Shown: positions 52,440-61,893 of the stretch, piece by piece
Position numbering within the stretch: the stretch's first letter is position 1
How the letters are laid out: every line of letters starts with the position of its first letter
Made by a program: the position numbers and the translations under genes
The notes under the pieces: generated by a model
What the model was told of the DNA's origin: nothing
Database searches by the model: none
What the model saw: the letters and a program-made list of their open reading frames with translations, nothing else
Assembly (NCBI RefSeq): GCF_039613825.1
Contig: NZ_CP154826.1
Location: 806,001-870,000, forward strand
Source: Diaminobutyricibacter sp. McL0608
Lineage (GTDB): Bacteria > Actinomycetota > Actinomycetes > Actinomycetales > Microbacteriaceae
Length of the DNA: 64,000 bases
Direction of reading: 5' to 3'

Positions 52440-53753
52440 ATGAAGATTTCCGTGATCGGCTGCGGTTACCTGGGGGCTGTCCACGCCGCCGCCATGGCAG
52501 AACTCGGACACGAGGTCGTGGGGATCGATGTCGACTCCGCCCGGATCGAGAGCCTGGCTGCTGCCATCCCTCCGTTCTTCGAGCCCGGCCTGCCGGAGAT
52601 CCTCGCATCGGCGACCGCGAGCGGCAGACTCCGATTCAGCACGGACATCTCCGAGGTCGCCGACGCGACCGTGCATTTCGTCGCGGTGGGCACGCCCCAG
52701 CAACACGGCAGTCATGCCGCGGATCTTCGGTTCGTCGATGCCGCGTTCGTCGCGCTCGCGCCATACCTGAAGCCCGGCGACGTCGTGGCCGGCAAGAGCA
52801 CGGTGCCGGTCGGAACGGCATCTCGACTCAGCGCCCGACTCGCATCGACGGCGCCCGGTGCGATCCTCACCTGGAATCCTGAGTTCCTGCGTGAGGGTTT
52901 CGCCGTGACCGACACCATCTCACCTGACCGCCTTGTCTACGGCGTCCCTGGCGGTGACGAGGGGGCGCGCGCGGCGGGCGTTCTCGACGAGGTCTACGCC
53001 TCCGCGATCGAGGGCGGCACGCCGGTCGTGGTGACCGACTACGCCACTGCCGAACTCGTGAAAGTCTCGGCGAACGCCTTCCTCGCCACCAAGATCTCGT
53101 TCATCAATGCGATGGCGGAGATCGCCGAAGTGACGGGGGCGGACGTGACGGCCCTCGCGGATGCGATCGGGTACGACGCGCGAATCGGCCGCCGGTTCCT
53201 CAACGCCGGCGTCGGGTTCGGTGGAGGATGCCTGCCGAAGGACATTCGGGCGTTCACCGCCCGCGCGGAGGAACTCGGCCGCGGGGAGTCATTGGCGTTC
53301 CTCAAGGAGGTCGACCAGATCAACCTTCGGCGGCGGCAGCGTGTCATCGACCTTGTCGTCGAGTTGCTCGACGGGCAGGTGAACGGCAAGCGGATCGCGG
53401 TGCTGGGGCTCGCCTTCAAGCCGCATTCCGATGATGTGCGCGATTCCCCTGCGCTCGACGTGGCCGTTCAGCTGCGCGGGCTCGGTGCCAAGGTCGTGGC
53501 GACCGACCCGCAGGCGGTCGCGAATGCCCGGAGACGGCATCCGCAGCTCAGATACACGGACGATGTGCTCACGGCGCTGGACGATGCGGATGCGGTGGTG
53601 CTGGTCACCGAGTGGCCCGAATACAAGGCGCTCGACCCCGTGCAGGTCGCTGGTCTCGTTCGTGGCACGGTCATCGTCGACGGCCGCAACTGTCTCGACG
53701 CCGAGCAATGGCGTGCGGCGGGCTGGACCTATCGCGGTCTTGGGCGGCGCTGA
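52440..53753 (+). CDS. ugd: UDP-glucose 6-dehydrogenase
   Basis: 437 residues. N-terminal Rossmann ISVIGCGYLGAVHAAAMAELG; ECH-type TWNPEFLREGFAV; the active-site Cys in GFGGGCLPKDIRAF; C-terminal UDP-binding domain with AVLGLAFKPHSDDVRDSPA. It oxidises UDP-glucose to UDP-glucuronate for cell-wall or exopolysaccharide synthesis. ATG 52440 is the start; the frame stays open upstream inside tdk without homology. DUF4012 and LAXTG surface genes follow, a cell-envelope context. Confidence 0.92.
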   Translation: MKISVIGCGYLGAVHAAAMAELGHEVVGIDVDSARIESLAAAIPPFFEPGLPEILASATASGRLRFSTDISEVADATVHFVAVGTPQQHGSHAADLRFVDAAFVALAPYLKPGDVVAGKSTVPVGTASRLSARLASTAPGAILTWNPEFLREGFAVTDTISPDRLVYGVPGGDEGARAAGVLDEVYASAIEGGTPVVVTDYATAELVKVSANAFLATKISFINAMAEIAEVTGADVTALADAIGYDARIGRRFLNAGVGFGGGCLPKDIRAFTARAEELGRGESLAFLKEVDQINLRRRQRVIDLVVELLDGQVNGKRIAVLGLAFKPHSDDVRDSPALDVAVQLRGLGAKVVATDPQAVANARRRHPQLRYTDDVLTALDDADAVVLVTEWPEYKALDPVQVAGLVRGTVIVDGRNCLDAEQWRAAGWTYRGLGRR

Positions 53754-53784
53754 CCGGTGAATCCTTCGGTTGCCCTTGCGGCAA

Positions 53785-53807
53785 TGTACCCCCGGTTCGG
53801 GGGTACG
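53785..53807. promoter_or_regulatory. Inverted GGGGTAC repeat before the DUF4012 gene
   Basis: GTACCCCCG (53786-53794) and CGGGGGTAC (53798-53806) around GTT, a perfect 9-bp dyad 43 nt before the start codon. It ends 8 nt upstream of a poor -35 (53815-53820), which fits an activator. The half-site equals the direct repeat upstream of the kinase operon. Confidence 0.55.
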
Positions 53808-53849
53808 CCAGGGCTCTCGTTAAAGCTGAGGAATTGTTAGATTTGCCGG

Positions 53850-55640
53850 ATGGAGTCCAACCCGGCGATCTCGAAGCGACGACGCGTCATCTCTCTGACC
53901 GTCGCCGCGCTCGTCCTGCTGATCGCCGCGGTCGTCGGCTGGATCGGCATCCGGGGACTCATCGCCAAGCAGGAGCTGCAGGCGATCAACCCCCTGGTCA
54001 CGAAGATCGAGGCCTCTGTGGGCTCGGGCGACCTGGGAGCGGCCCGGACTGCGGCGCGGCAGCTCGAAGCTCACGCACGACTCGCGGCCGGACTCACGGA
54101 CGATCCGTTGTGGCGGGCGGCCGAGGTGGTTCCTCTGGCGGGCGCCAACCTTGCCGCGGTACGGCAGCTCGCAGCCGCGACCGAAGCCGTCTCCAGCAGG
54201 GTCGTCACGCCGCTCATAGCGGTGTCCGCGTCCGTCGACCTCGAGAAGTTCAAGCCCGTGGGCGGACGACTCGATCTGGCGCCGCTCGTTCAGGCGGCGC
54301 CGGCCGTCCTCCGGGCCCAGGCCGCGCTGAGCGACGTGGACCGGTCCGTCTCTGCCATCCGCACGGGTGACACGCTCGGGGTCGTGACGGATGCGGTCAC
54401 CCGTGTACGGAACGCCATCAACCGGGTCAGCCCGACGATCACCGCGCTGGCGAACAGTGCTCGCGTGCTTCCCGGGATGCTCGGAGCGGACGGCCCCCGC
54501 AACATCCTGCTTCTGACGCAGAACCCTGCCGAGCTGCGGGCGACCGGCGGGCTCGTGGGTTCGCTGACCCTCATCCACACCGACGGGGGAGCGTTCAGCA
54601 TCGTGGCGCAGGCCTCTACGACGGACTTCCCGCCGTTGGCGAGCCCGGTCATGCCGCTGCCGGCGGCGACGGAGGGCTTGTACGGATCGGTCGTCGGGCG
54701 CTACGTACAGGACGTCGGGGCGACCCCGTACTTCCCCGTGACAGCGAAACTTGCCGCAATGATGTGGACTGGGAAGTTCGGCGGGACCATCGACGGTGTG
54801 GTCGCCATAGATCCTGTGACCATCCAGTACATCCTGAAGGCCACCGGCCCGGTGAAGGTCGCCGGCGGCCGGCAACTCTACGCGGGCAACGTCGTTCGCA
54901 TTCTCCTGAGCGACAGCTACCGCGACTATTCGGCGCCACGCGCCCAGGACGCTTTTTTCGCATCGACAGCGTCGGCGGTCTTCTCCAAAGTCGCCTCCGG
55001 GTCGGCCGATGCCACCAGGCTCGTTCGGGCGCTCGGCCAGGCTGGAGCGGAGCGGCGTGTGCTCATCTGGAGCAGTCACCCGTCGGAGCAGGCGGTATTC
55101 GCCGCGACGACGCTCGGCGGTGGGCTGCCGGCCTCGAGTCCCCAGGTGGCGGGAATCGGGGTGTATTTCAACGACGCCACCGGCGGAAAGATGGACTACT
55201 ACCTCAAGTCGACCGTCTCGGTCGCGACCGGGGTCTGCCGTGCCGACCGGATACCGACCTCACGCGTGACCGTCAGCCTGACCAACGGGGCGCCGGCGGA
55301 TGCGGGAACGTCCCTTCCCGCCTATGTCACCGGCTCCGGAATGTTCGGGGTGCCGCCGGGCACCGTTCGCACTCGGGTGGCCGTGTACGGGCCCAAGGAT
55401 GGCCTTCTCATCGCGACGTCGAGTGGGAAGGCGCTTTATCCCACGCGTGCGGCCACTGACACCGGCAGACCGGTGAGCCTGTTCACGGTGGATCTGAAGC
55501 CGGGAGCGAGCCGAACGATCGTCGTAGATCTGCTCGATGTCGCCCAGAAGGCCCCCCATGCCCAACTCACTGTTACCCCCAGTCTGGGTGGCACAGTGTC
55601 ACAAAACGTTGCCCTCGCCTGTGATTCGACCGTAAAATGA
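53850..55640 (+). CDS. DUF4012 domain protein
   Basis: 596 residues, one N-terminal helix (about 13-35, SLTVAALVLLIAAVVGWIGI) and a large external part. A helical segment to about 200 is followed by the DUF4012 core, with ILLLTQNPAELRATGGLVGSLTLI and VAIDPVTIQYILKATGPV, the two conserved blocks. Homologues lie in capsule and exopolysaccharide loci; function unknown. TAGATT (53838-53843) ends 6 nt before ATG 53850, so the transcript is leaderless. A perfect GGGGTAC dyad is upstream. Confidence 0.87.
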   Translation: MESNPAISKRRRVISLTVAALVLLIAAVVGWIGIRGLIAKQELQAINPLVTKIEASVGSGDLGAARTAARQLEAHARLAAGLTDDPLWRAAEVVPLAGANLAAVRQLAAATEAVSSRVVTPLIAVSASVDLEKFKPVGGRLDLAPLVQAAPAVLRAQAALSDVDRSVSAIRTGDTLGVVTDAVTRVRNAINRVSPTITALANSARVLPGMLGADGPRNILLLTQNPAELRATGGLVGSLTLIHTDGGAFSIVAQASTTDFPPLASPVMPLPAATEGLYGSVVGRYVQDVGATPYFPVTAKLAAMMWTGKFGGTIDGVVAIDPVTIQYILKATGPVKVAGGRQLYAGNVVRILLSDSYRDYSAPRAQDAFFASTASAVFSKVASGSADATRLVRALGQAGAERRVLIWSSHPSEQAVFAATTLGGGLPASSPQVAGIGVYFNDATGGKMDYYLKSTVSVATGVCRADRIPTSRVTVSLTNGAPADAGTSLPAYVTGSGMFGVPPGTVRTRVAVYGPKDGLLIATSSGKALYPTRAATDTGRPVSLFTVDLKPGASRTIVVDLLDVAQKAPHAQLTVTPSLGGTVSQNVALACDSTVK

Positions 55641-55698
55641 GGATTAATCACGTTGGTTGACCAATGTGTCCACAGTACCGGTCGGAAAGGCGCCTCCC

Positions 55699-56271
55699 AT
55701 GTCCAGGAAGCTGCTCGCAACACTGCTCCTCGTCGTCGCGGCCACATTGGCAGCGCCCGCGGCCGCCAACGCAGTCGACTACACCACCGGAGGCGGCTGC
55801 ACCGTCAGCCCGTCCACCCTCCAGGGAGGTCAGACAGCCGCCCTCAATTGCTCGGCGGGAACCTTCGGCCCCTCTGAGAGCGTCAGCTATGTCGTCTCTG
55901 GCCAGGATGGCGCCGACGCGCACCTCGCATCCTTCGCAACGTCGATCAGCACAGCCAATGTCGTCAAGACGTCCAGCGCCAACGGAAGCGCCATCCTGCT
56001 CGTGACCGTGCCGCGTTCCGCAAGCGGTGCCTACGAGATCACCGGCACGGGGGCGTCCAGCCACTCGGTGTCGACGGCGACCGTCACCGTCGTCCCAGCG
56101 GATGACCCGGCTGCCGCGAGCTCCTCGAATTCGGGCGACTCCGGAACCGGGCTCGCCCACACGGGCTCCGTGATCAGCACCTCACTCATCGCGGTCGGCA
56201 TCGGACTGGCGCTCGCGGGAATCATCGTCATCCTGATCGTCACAACTCGCCGCCGTCGCGAATCGCTGTAA
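55699..56271 (+). CDS. Secreted cell-wall protein with LAXTG sorting signal
   Basis: 190 residues. Signal peptide (about 1-26, KLLATLLLVVAATLAAPAAANA), an Ig-like beta domain with two cysteines (GGCTV and LNCSAG), a Ser/Ala linker, LAHTG, a hydrophobic helix and the basic tail RRRRESL. LAXTG is the motif of class E sortases of high-GC Gram-positives (known). No sortase is encoded here. ATG 55699 has GGAAAGG upstream. It follows the DUF4012 gene by 58 nt and may share its message. Confidence 0.82.
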   Translation: MSRKLLATLLLVVAATLAAPAAANAVDYTTGGGCTVSPSTLQGGQTAALNCSAGTFGPSESVSYVVSGQDGADAHLASFATSISTANVVKTSSANGSAILLVTVPRSASGAYEITGTGASSHSVSTATVTVVPADDPAAASSSNSGDSGTGLAHTGSVISTSLIAVGIGLALAGIIVILIVTTRRRRESL

Positions 56272-56277
56272 CGGCGA

Positions 56278-56316
56278 GGCCCGGGCGATTCGCGTCGGCT
56301 GCGGATCGCCCAGGTT
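56278..56316 (+). terminator. Terminator after the LAXTG gene
   Basis: GGGCGAT (56283-56289) pairs with ATCGCCC (56305-56311), with an inner CGC/GCG stem and outer pairs; a short TTT follows. It separates the surface gene from the monooxygenase gene. Confidence 0.5.
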
Positions 56317-56358
56317 TAAGGCCGCGGGAATCGTTGGCGTCCGGTCATCGTTGGCACA

Positions 56359-57399
56359 ATGGTGAACTCTGCGCCGAACGAATCCTCCGTGCCCCTGAAC
56401 GTCCTCGACCTCGCAAGCCGGCCATACGGCGGGACCAACGCAGACGCCGTTCGCGGCTCGGTGAAGCTGGCTCAGGAAGCGGAACGGCTCGGGTTCTCGC
56501 GCTTCTGGGTCGCAGAGCATCACGGGATGCCCGGGATCGCCTCCAGCGCCCCCGCCGTACTGATCGCAGGCGTCGCAGCGGCCACGGAGACCATCCGGGT
56601 CGGGAGCGGTGGAGTGATGCTTCCGAATCATGCGCCGCTCGTGGTCGCCGAGCAGTTCGGCACCCTCCGCGCGCTCTACGGTGATCGGATCGACCTCGGT
56701 ATCGGTCGCGCGCCCGGCACCGACGGCGCGACGGCGATGGCCCTCCGGCGCAGTGCCGAGGGGCTCGGGGTCGAGGACTTCCCGCAGCAGCTCCTCGATC
56801 TGTTCGGGTTCTTCTACGGGGGACTCAGCGACGCCAATCCGCTTCACACGATCACGGCTGTCCCCGGGCTCGGCGATGCACCGCAGGTCTGGCTCCTCGG
56901 GTCGAGCGGATACAGCGCCCAGGTCGCGGCGGCGCTCGGTCTGCCGTTCGCGTTCGCGCATCATTTCGCGGGAGAGAACACCGAAGCAGCGCTCGAGCTC
57001 TACCGCTCGCGATTCACGCCGAGTGACATCCTCACCGAGCCGCACAGCATGATCGCGGTGAACGTGATCGCCGACGAAGACCCCGAGGTCGTGCGCGCGC
57101 AATCGCTGCCCGGTCAGCTCTCCTTCCTTCGCATGCGGCAGGGCGGCAAGCCGCAGCCGGTCAGCATCGAAGAGGCACTGGCGCACGAGTTCACGCCGCT
57201 CGAGCAGGAGTTCATCGCTGCGCGTACCGCACGACAGGCGGTCGGCACGCCCGATGAAGTCGAGACGCGGCTCAGGTCGCTGTTGCAGTCGACCGGAGCG
57301 GACGAGTTGATGATCGCCTCCGGAGCCGCGACACTGGATGCGCGCATCCGGTCGCTGCAGATCGTCGCCGACCGGCTGGGCGTTCAGACGCGGGCTTAA
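56359..57399 (+). CDS. LLM-class flavin-dependent monooxygenase
   Basis: 346 residues, bacterial luciferase-like TIM barrel of the type with [10 protein letters not shown] near the start. [44 protein letters not shown] and [11 protein letters not shown] are family blocks. Reduced FMN is supplied by a partner. ATG 56359 is used (GTG 56362 possible); CATCGT lies 7 nt upstream as a poor -10. Substrate unknown. Confidence 0.88.
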   Translation: MVNSAPNESSVPLNVLDLASRPYGGTNADAVRGSVKLAQEAERLGFSRFWVAEHHGMPGIASSAPAVLIAGVAAATETIRVGSGGVMLPNHAPLVVAEQFGTLRALYGDRIDLGIGRAPGTDGATAMALRRSAEGLGVEDFPQQLLDLFGFFYGGLSDANPLHTITAVPGLGDAPQVWLLGSSGYSAQVAAALGLPFAFAHHFAGENTEAALELYRSRFTPSDILTEPHSMIAVNVIADEDPEVVRAQSLPGQLSFLRMRQGGKPQPVSIEEALAHEFTPLEQEFIAARTARQAVGTPDEVETRLRSLLQSTGADELMIASGAATLDARIRSLQIVADRLGVQTRA

Positions 57400-57439
57400 A
57401 CGGCTGCTGCCGGAGCGATACGCTCCGGCAACAGATGTG

Positions 57440-57513
<74 letters not shown>

Positions 57514-57579
57514 AGTGGCCCGAAGGCCTCAACTAGGATACACGCTGCGGAGCGGGATCGTTGACCAGTCGGTCGTGCC

Positions 57580-58557
57580 TCAGCGCGCGGGGACCAGGGT
57601 GAGAAGCGTGGCCTCGGGCGGGCAGGCGAATCTGAACGGCGCGTAGATCGACGTGCCGAGGCCCGCGGAGACGTTGAGATAGGCGGACCGGAAGGCGTGC
57701 CGCCAGATGCTGAGACCCTTGGCCTGACGGCGGGGGATGTCGCAGTTGGTCACGAGAGCGCCGAATCCGGGAAGGCAGACCTGGCCGCCATGGGTGTGGC
57801 CGGCGAGGATCAGGGAGGCCCCGTAGGTCACGAACGAGTCGAGCACCCGCTGGTAGGGCGCATGCGCGACGCCGACGGTCAGAGTGGGGCGTTCGACCTT
57901 CGGGGCGTCTTCCGGCCAGGTCGCATCCTCGGCGTATGGGTCGTTCTCGCGCAGCTCCTCGAGCGCACCGGGAATCAGCTCCAGCCGGTCGAAGTGGCGG
58001 TGCGGATCGTTCACGCCGAAGAACTCGATGTGGGTGCCGAGAAGATCGAGGGAGCCGGCGGAATTGTTGAGATCGAGCCAGCCGAGATCGTCGAAGTAGG
58101 AGATGAGCGCGGCGTTGTCGAGGAGCGCGGCCGTTGTCGCCACCTTCGACGGACCGGTGAAGTACTTCAGCGGGTTCTTGGCCTGAGGGCCGTAGTAGTC
58201 ATTGGAGCCGTGCACGAACACACCGGGAATGCCGCGGAAGCGCTCGAAGGCGTACTCGATTCCCGCCAGACCGTCGGGGTGGCCGAGGTTGTCTCCGGTG
58301 TCGACGATGAGATCGATGTCGAGGTCGGCCAGGGATCGAATCCACTCCTGCTTGTGCTTCTGCCACGGAGCCATGTGCAGGTCGGACAGGTGCAGCACGC
58401 GGATCGGGCGCGCACCCGCGGGGAGCACAGGGACGCTCACCCGTCGCAGCGTGAACGCCGTGTTCTCGACGAGGGTGCCCCAGGCGAACGCGCCGACGGC
58501 CGCAGCGCCCGCCACCGCGAGTGCGGTGGCGGCGCTGCGGACGTGTGTGCGTGCCAC
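57580..58557 (-). CDS. Metallophosphoesterase
   Basis: 325 residues. N-terminal membrane anchor or uncleaved signal (about 8-30), then a calcineurin-like phosphoesterase domain: LHLSDLHMAP, VDTGDNLGHPDG, HGSNDYYGP and AGHTHGGQVCLPG supply the dinuclear metal ligands. The active site probably faces outward, near the envelope. GTG 58557 shares one base with the stop of the upstream penicillin-binding protein gene (TAGTG), so the two are coupled. A role in recycling lipid or wall intermediates would fit but is inferred. Confidence 0.9.
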   Translation of the reverse strand: MARTHVRSAATALAVAGAAAVGAFAWGTLVENTAFTLRRVSVPVLPAGARPIRVLHLSDLHMAPWQKHKQEWIRSLADLDIDLIVDTGDNLGHPDGLAGIEYAFERFRGIPGVFVHGSNDYYGPQAKNPLKYFTGPSKVATTAALLDNAALISYFDDLGWLDLNNSAGSLDLLGTHIEFFGVNDPHRHFDRLELIPGALEELRENDPYAEDATWPEDAPKVERPTLTVGVAHAPYQRVLDSFVTYGASLILAGHTHGGQVCLPGFGALVTNCDIPRRQAKGLSIWRHAFRSAYLNVSAGLGTSIYAPFRFACPPEATLLTLVPAR

Positions 58558-61112
58558 TACGGTTTCGGTGCCCCGGTCGGAGGTGTCGAGGCCTGCTGGA
58601 GCGTCAGGGTGACTTTCGAGCCTGGTTTCGCACCGGTTCCGGCACCGGGGTCCATCGCCTTGACGATGTCGTCGGGGTTGCCGCCACCCTTGACCTGCAC
58701 GCTGAAGCCGCTCAGGGCGGCCTGAGCCTCAGAGAGCTTCTTGCCGACGACGTCGGGCAGCGCGACGAGCGACCCATTGCTCGTGTACACCGTGATCTCG
58801 GTGCCCTTGCTCACGTTCGCGCCGGCGCCCGGGTCGGTGCCGTCTACTGTTCCGGCGGGCTTCATGGAGTCACGAGGACCGCCATCCGCATAGTTCAGAC
58901 CGAGTCCTTCGATGATGGATTTCGCTTCGGCAGGGCTGCGGCCGCTCAGGTCGGGCACCTGAACCTGCACGCCCTGGAGGAGCTTGTTGTCGGGCGTCGG
59001 GAACGGGTCGCCGCCGAACTTCGCGACGGCCGCGCCCATGATGTTGCGCATCACTGCCGTTCGGGCGAGTGCGGGCGTCGTACCGTGCGTCGGGTAGATG
59101 CTGCGCATCGAGACGTGTCCGGAGATGTTACCGACCCAGTACGCTCCGGCCATCTTGGTGGTCGCGGCGACGAGCCAGATCTGCTCGTTGTTGTCGGTGG
59201 TTCCCGTCTTGGCGAGCATGTCGGTGTTGCTCGGGTTCATGCCGGCAGCCGTACCGCTGGTCACGACCTTCTTGAGCGCGTAGGCCATCGTGGCGGCTAT
59301 CTGCGGGTCGACTGCCTGCGTGCACTTCGACTTCGGAGCGGGGACGTCCTTGCCCGTGCCGTCGATGATCTTGTCGATGGCAACAGGCGTGCAGGTGACG
59401 CCCTTGTTCGCGATACCTGCGAACGCAGTGGCCATCGTCAGCGGCGCGATCTCATTGATGCCGAGCACGCTCGTCGGGTAGGTCTTGAGCGGTGCGCTGT
59501 CTGCGCGGTGCACGCCGAAGGCCTCCGCGTCGTGACGGATGTCGCACAGGTCGAGCTCGTGCGCCATCGCGATGTACGCGGTGTTGACCGATTCTGTCGT
59601 CGCGGTCTGGGCGCTCATGATGCCGCCCTCGCCCGACGAGTCGTTCTGGGGGCGGTACGGACCGGAAGCAGGCCCGTCGCAGCTGTTCTTGAACGTCGAC
59701 GCGTCGTAGGTCCTGGGGTTCGCGTTGACGGTCTCGTTCAGCGAATGACCCGCCTGGAGCCAGGCCGCGAGCGTGAAGACCTTGTAGGTCGATCCGGTCT
59801 GGAAGCCGCTCGATCCGCCGTACGCCTTGTCGGTGTTGTAGTTGATCGACGTGTAGTTGGCGCCCGAGTTCAGCACTGCGGGATCCTGGCTGTAGTCCTT
59901 GTTCTGGGCCATGTAGAGGACCCGGCCGGTGCCGGGCTGCACGCCGACGGCGGCGGCACCGAGATTGGCCCTGTCGTAGGTCTTCGGCACGTAGTCGCGG
60001 ATGGATCCTTCAGCAGCGCCCTGCATGTCGAGGTCGAGGCTCGTGAAGATCTTGTAACCGCCACGGTAGAAGTTCGACGTGCGAGTGTCCGCATCCTTGC
60101 CGAAGGCGGGGTCGTTCAGGGCGATCTTCTGCACGTAGTCGCAGAAGTACGCCGATCCTCCCGCGGTCTGGCAACCACGGACCGACGGGGTGATCTTGGG
60201 CGTGATCTTGGTCTTCAGGGCCTCTTGGTACTGGGCCTTGGTGAGCTTCTTGTACTCGTACATCTTGCCGAGGATGTAGTTGCGACGATCCTTGTTGGCC
60301 GCGTAGCCGTTGGCGGCGCCGTTCGTCTTGCTCGTCGGGTCGTCGAGCTTGAGCGCGGTCGGCTGGTTCACGATCGCGACGAGGCTCGCCGCCTGCGCGG
60401 GTGTCAGAGTCTTGGCCGAGACGCCGTAGTAGTAGCGAGCCGCAGCTTCGATTCCGTAGACGCTGCCGCCGAAGCCGGCGATGTTGAGGTACCCATCGAG
60501 GATCTGGTCCTTCGTGTACTTCTTCTCGAGGCCGATGGCGTACTTCATCTCCTTGAGCTTGCGGTCAGGAGTCACGCCCGTGGAGTTCTGCACGCACGCG
60601 TCGTACGCCTTCTGGTCGGCGTCGGTCTTGACCGGCTTCGCCTCGCACTTCTGCAGCAGCACGTTCTTCACGTACTGCTGGGTGATCGACGAACCGCCCT
60701 GGGTGTCCTTCTTGAGCGCCGTGAAAAGCGCGCCTCGGATGGTGCCCTGGATGTCGACGCCGCCGTGCGTGTAGAAGCGCGGGTCTTCACCGGCGATCGC
60801 AGCGTCCTTGGCGGACTGCGAGATCTGGTCGAAGTTCACCGGCAGCCGGTTCTGGGCGTAGAAGGTGGCCAGCGGAACGTTGGTGCCGTTGCTCGCCTTC
60901 GCGTAGATGGTGGTCGGCTGTGCGAGTTCTCCGACGGAGAGATACTCCGGAAGACCCTCGAATACGCCGATGCTGTCGTTCGCGGCCATGCCGGTCACCG
61001 CGATTGCGGGGGTGACGGCGGCGGTGACGAGGAGGCCCGCGACGACACTCATGCCGACGAACGCGCCAAGCGCTCCAAGCGCACCTCTAGCCGGGGGTTT
61101 TTTGGCAGACAT
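58557..61112 (-). CDS. Bifunctional penicillin-binding protein (class A) with PASTA repeats
   Basis: 851 residues counted from ATG 61112. N-terminal helix (about 15-40), GT51 transglycosylase with AGEDPRFYTHGGVD and SSITQQYVKN, transpeptidase with GSTYK (Ser441) and AKTGTT, and two C-terminal PASTA domains (about 690-840: VQVPDLSGRSPAEAK, VALPDVVGKKLSEAQ). Polymerises and cross-links peptidoglycan outside the membrane. ATG 61112 lies 7 nt after TACGCT (61120-61125 on the minus strand), so it is leaderless; a TTG at 61142 is less likely. PASTA may sense muropeptides. Confidence 0.94.
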   Translation of the reverse strand: MSAKKPPARGALGALGAFVGMSVVAGLLVTAAVTPAIAVTGMAANDSIGVFEGLPEYLSVGELAQPTTIYAKASNGTNVPLATFYAQNRLPVNFDQISQSAKDAAIAGEDPRFYTHGGVDIQGTIRGALFTALKKDTQGGSSITQQYVKNVLLQKCEAKPVKTDADQKAYDACVQNSTGVTPDRKLKEMKYAIGLEKKYTKDQILDGYLNIAGFGGSVYGIEAAARYYYGVSAKTLTPAQAASLVAIVNQPTALKLDDPTSKTNGAANGYAANKDRRNYILGKMYEYKKLTKAQYQEALKTKITPKITPSVRGCQTAGGSAYFCDYVQKIALNDPAFGKDADTRTSNFYRGGYKIFTSLDLDMQGAAEGSIRDYVPKTYDRANLGAAAVGVQPGTGRVLYMAQNKDYSQDPAVLNSGANYTSINYNTDKAYGGSSGFQTGSTYKVFTLAAWLQAGHSLNETVNANPRTYDASTFKNSCDGPASGPYRPQNDSSGEGGIMSAQTATTESVNTAYIAMAHELDLCDIRHDAEAFGVHRADSAPLKTYPTSVLGINEIAPLTMATAFAGIANKGVTCTPVAIDKIIDGTGKDVPAPKSKCTQAVDPQIAATMAYALKKVVTSGTAAGMNPSNTDMLAKTGTTDNNEQIWLVAATTKMAGAYWVGNISGHVSMRSIYPTHGTTPALARTAVMRNIMGAAVAKFGGDPFPTPDNKLLQGVQVQVPDLSGRSPAEAKSIIEGLGLNYADGGPRDSMKPAGTVDGTDPGAGANVSKGTEITVYTSNGSLVALPDVVGKKLSEAQAALSGFSVQVKGGGNPDDIVKAMDPGAGTGAKPGSKVTLTLQQASTPPTGAPKP

Positions 61113-61180
61113 AGAATCAAGCGTAAGTGAGAAACCTGACAAACCCCCTGAACGACCGAGCTGAACGCACGAGGAGAGCC

Positions 61181-61354
61181 ATGCCCCGCTGGGAATACGC
61201 GACGATTCCGCTGATCATCCACAACACTGCGGCCATCCTCAACACCTGGGGATCCGAAGGGTGGGAACTGGTCCAGGTCGTCACCGGCCCCGAGGGCGGC
61301 CTGGTCGCCTACCTCAAGCGTCCGGTGCTCGAGACGGACGGCGGCGACCAGTGA
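61181..61354 (+). CDS. DUF4177 small protein
   Basis: 57 residues. MPRWEYATIPL, ILNTWGSEGWELVQVV and YLKRP are the short pattern of DUF4177, a two-strand-plus-helix fold of unknown function. ATG 61181 with GAGGAG 7 nt upstream. Divergent from the penicillin-binding protein gene and overlapping the RidA-like gene by GTGA, so co-translated with it. Confidence 0.8.
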   Translation: MPRWEYATIPLIIHNTAAILNTWGSEGWELVQVVTGPEGGLVAYLKRPVLETDGGDQ

Positions 61355-61824
61355 CCTCCGCCATCGAAGCCCGTCTCGCCGAGCTCGGAATCGAGCTCCC
61401 CGAGGTCGTCCCTCCGGTTGCCGCGTACATTCCCGCGGTGGTCGAAGGCTCCCTCGTCTTCACCTCCGGCCAGCTCCCGATGGTGTCCGGCGCATTGCCG
61501 GCGACTGGCAAGGTCGGCGATGGCCACGGCCTCGTGCCGGCGAGCGACGCCAAAGCCTACGCGCGGATCTGCGCTCTCAACGCTCTCGCCGCAGCCAAGG
61601 GTGTGATCGGATCGCTCGACCGTGTGACGCGTGTCGTCAAGGTCGTCGGGTTCGTCGCATCCGATCCATCGTTCACCGGCCAGCCGGGTGTCATCAACGG
61701 GGCGTCCGAGGTGCTCGGGGAGATCTTCGGCGATGCCGGAGTCCACGCCCGCTCGGCGGTCGGCGTCGCCGTGCTTCCACTGGACGCGCCGGTCGAGGTC
61801 GAACTGATCCTCGCCTTCGCGTGA
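61351..61824 (+). CDS. RidA (YjgF/UK114) family protein
   Basis: 157 residues, longer than typical RidA (about 130) and of the YjgH-like subgroup: SLVFTSGQLPMVSG, DAKAYARICALNALAAAKG and VGFVASDPSFTGQPGVINGASEVL. RidA proteins hydrolyse reactive enamines/imines; the usual catalytic Arg is not obvious here, so the activity may differ. GTG 61351 overlaps the DUF4177 stop. Confidence 0.87.
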   Translation: MTSAIEARLAELGIELPEVVPPVAAYIPAVVEGSLVFTSGQLPMVSGALPATGKVGDGHGLVPASDAKAYARICALNALAAAKGVIGSLDRVTRVVKVVGFVASDPSFTGQPGVINGASEVLGEIFGDAGVHARSAVGVAVLPLDAPVEVELILAFA

Positions 61825-61832
61825 GCTGACGC

Positions 61833-61886
61833 CGAGTCGCCACCGACCGCCGCGCATTCGTGTCGGCGACGGTCGGTGACGACTCG
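61833..61886. terminator. Bidirectional hairpin between ridA-like gene and acs
   Basis: CGAGTC (61833-61838) with GACTCG (61881-61886) and CACCGACCG (61841-61849) with CGGTCGGTG (61870-61878) form one stem with a single internal mismatch. It lies between two convergent stops, 7 nt from that of acs. Confidence 0.6.
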
Positions 61887-61893
61887 ACGGGAT

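Noticed and set aside
58521-61130. Open frame of 869 codons on the + strand opposite the penicillin-binding protein
   Set aside because: Shadow of the real minus-strand gene; composition is Val/Arg/Asp-rich and repeat-free, with no motif or ribosome site.
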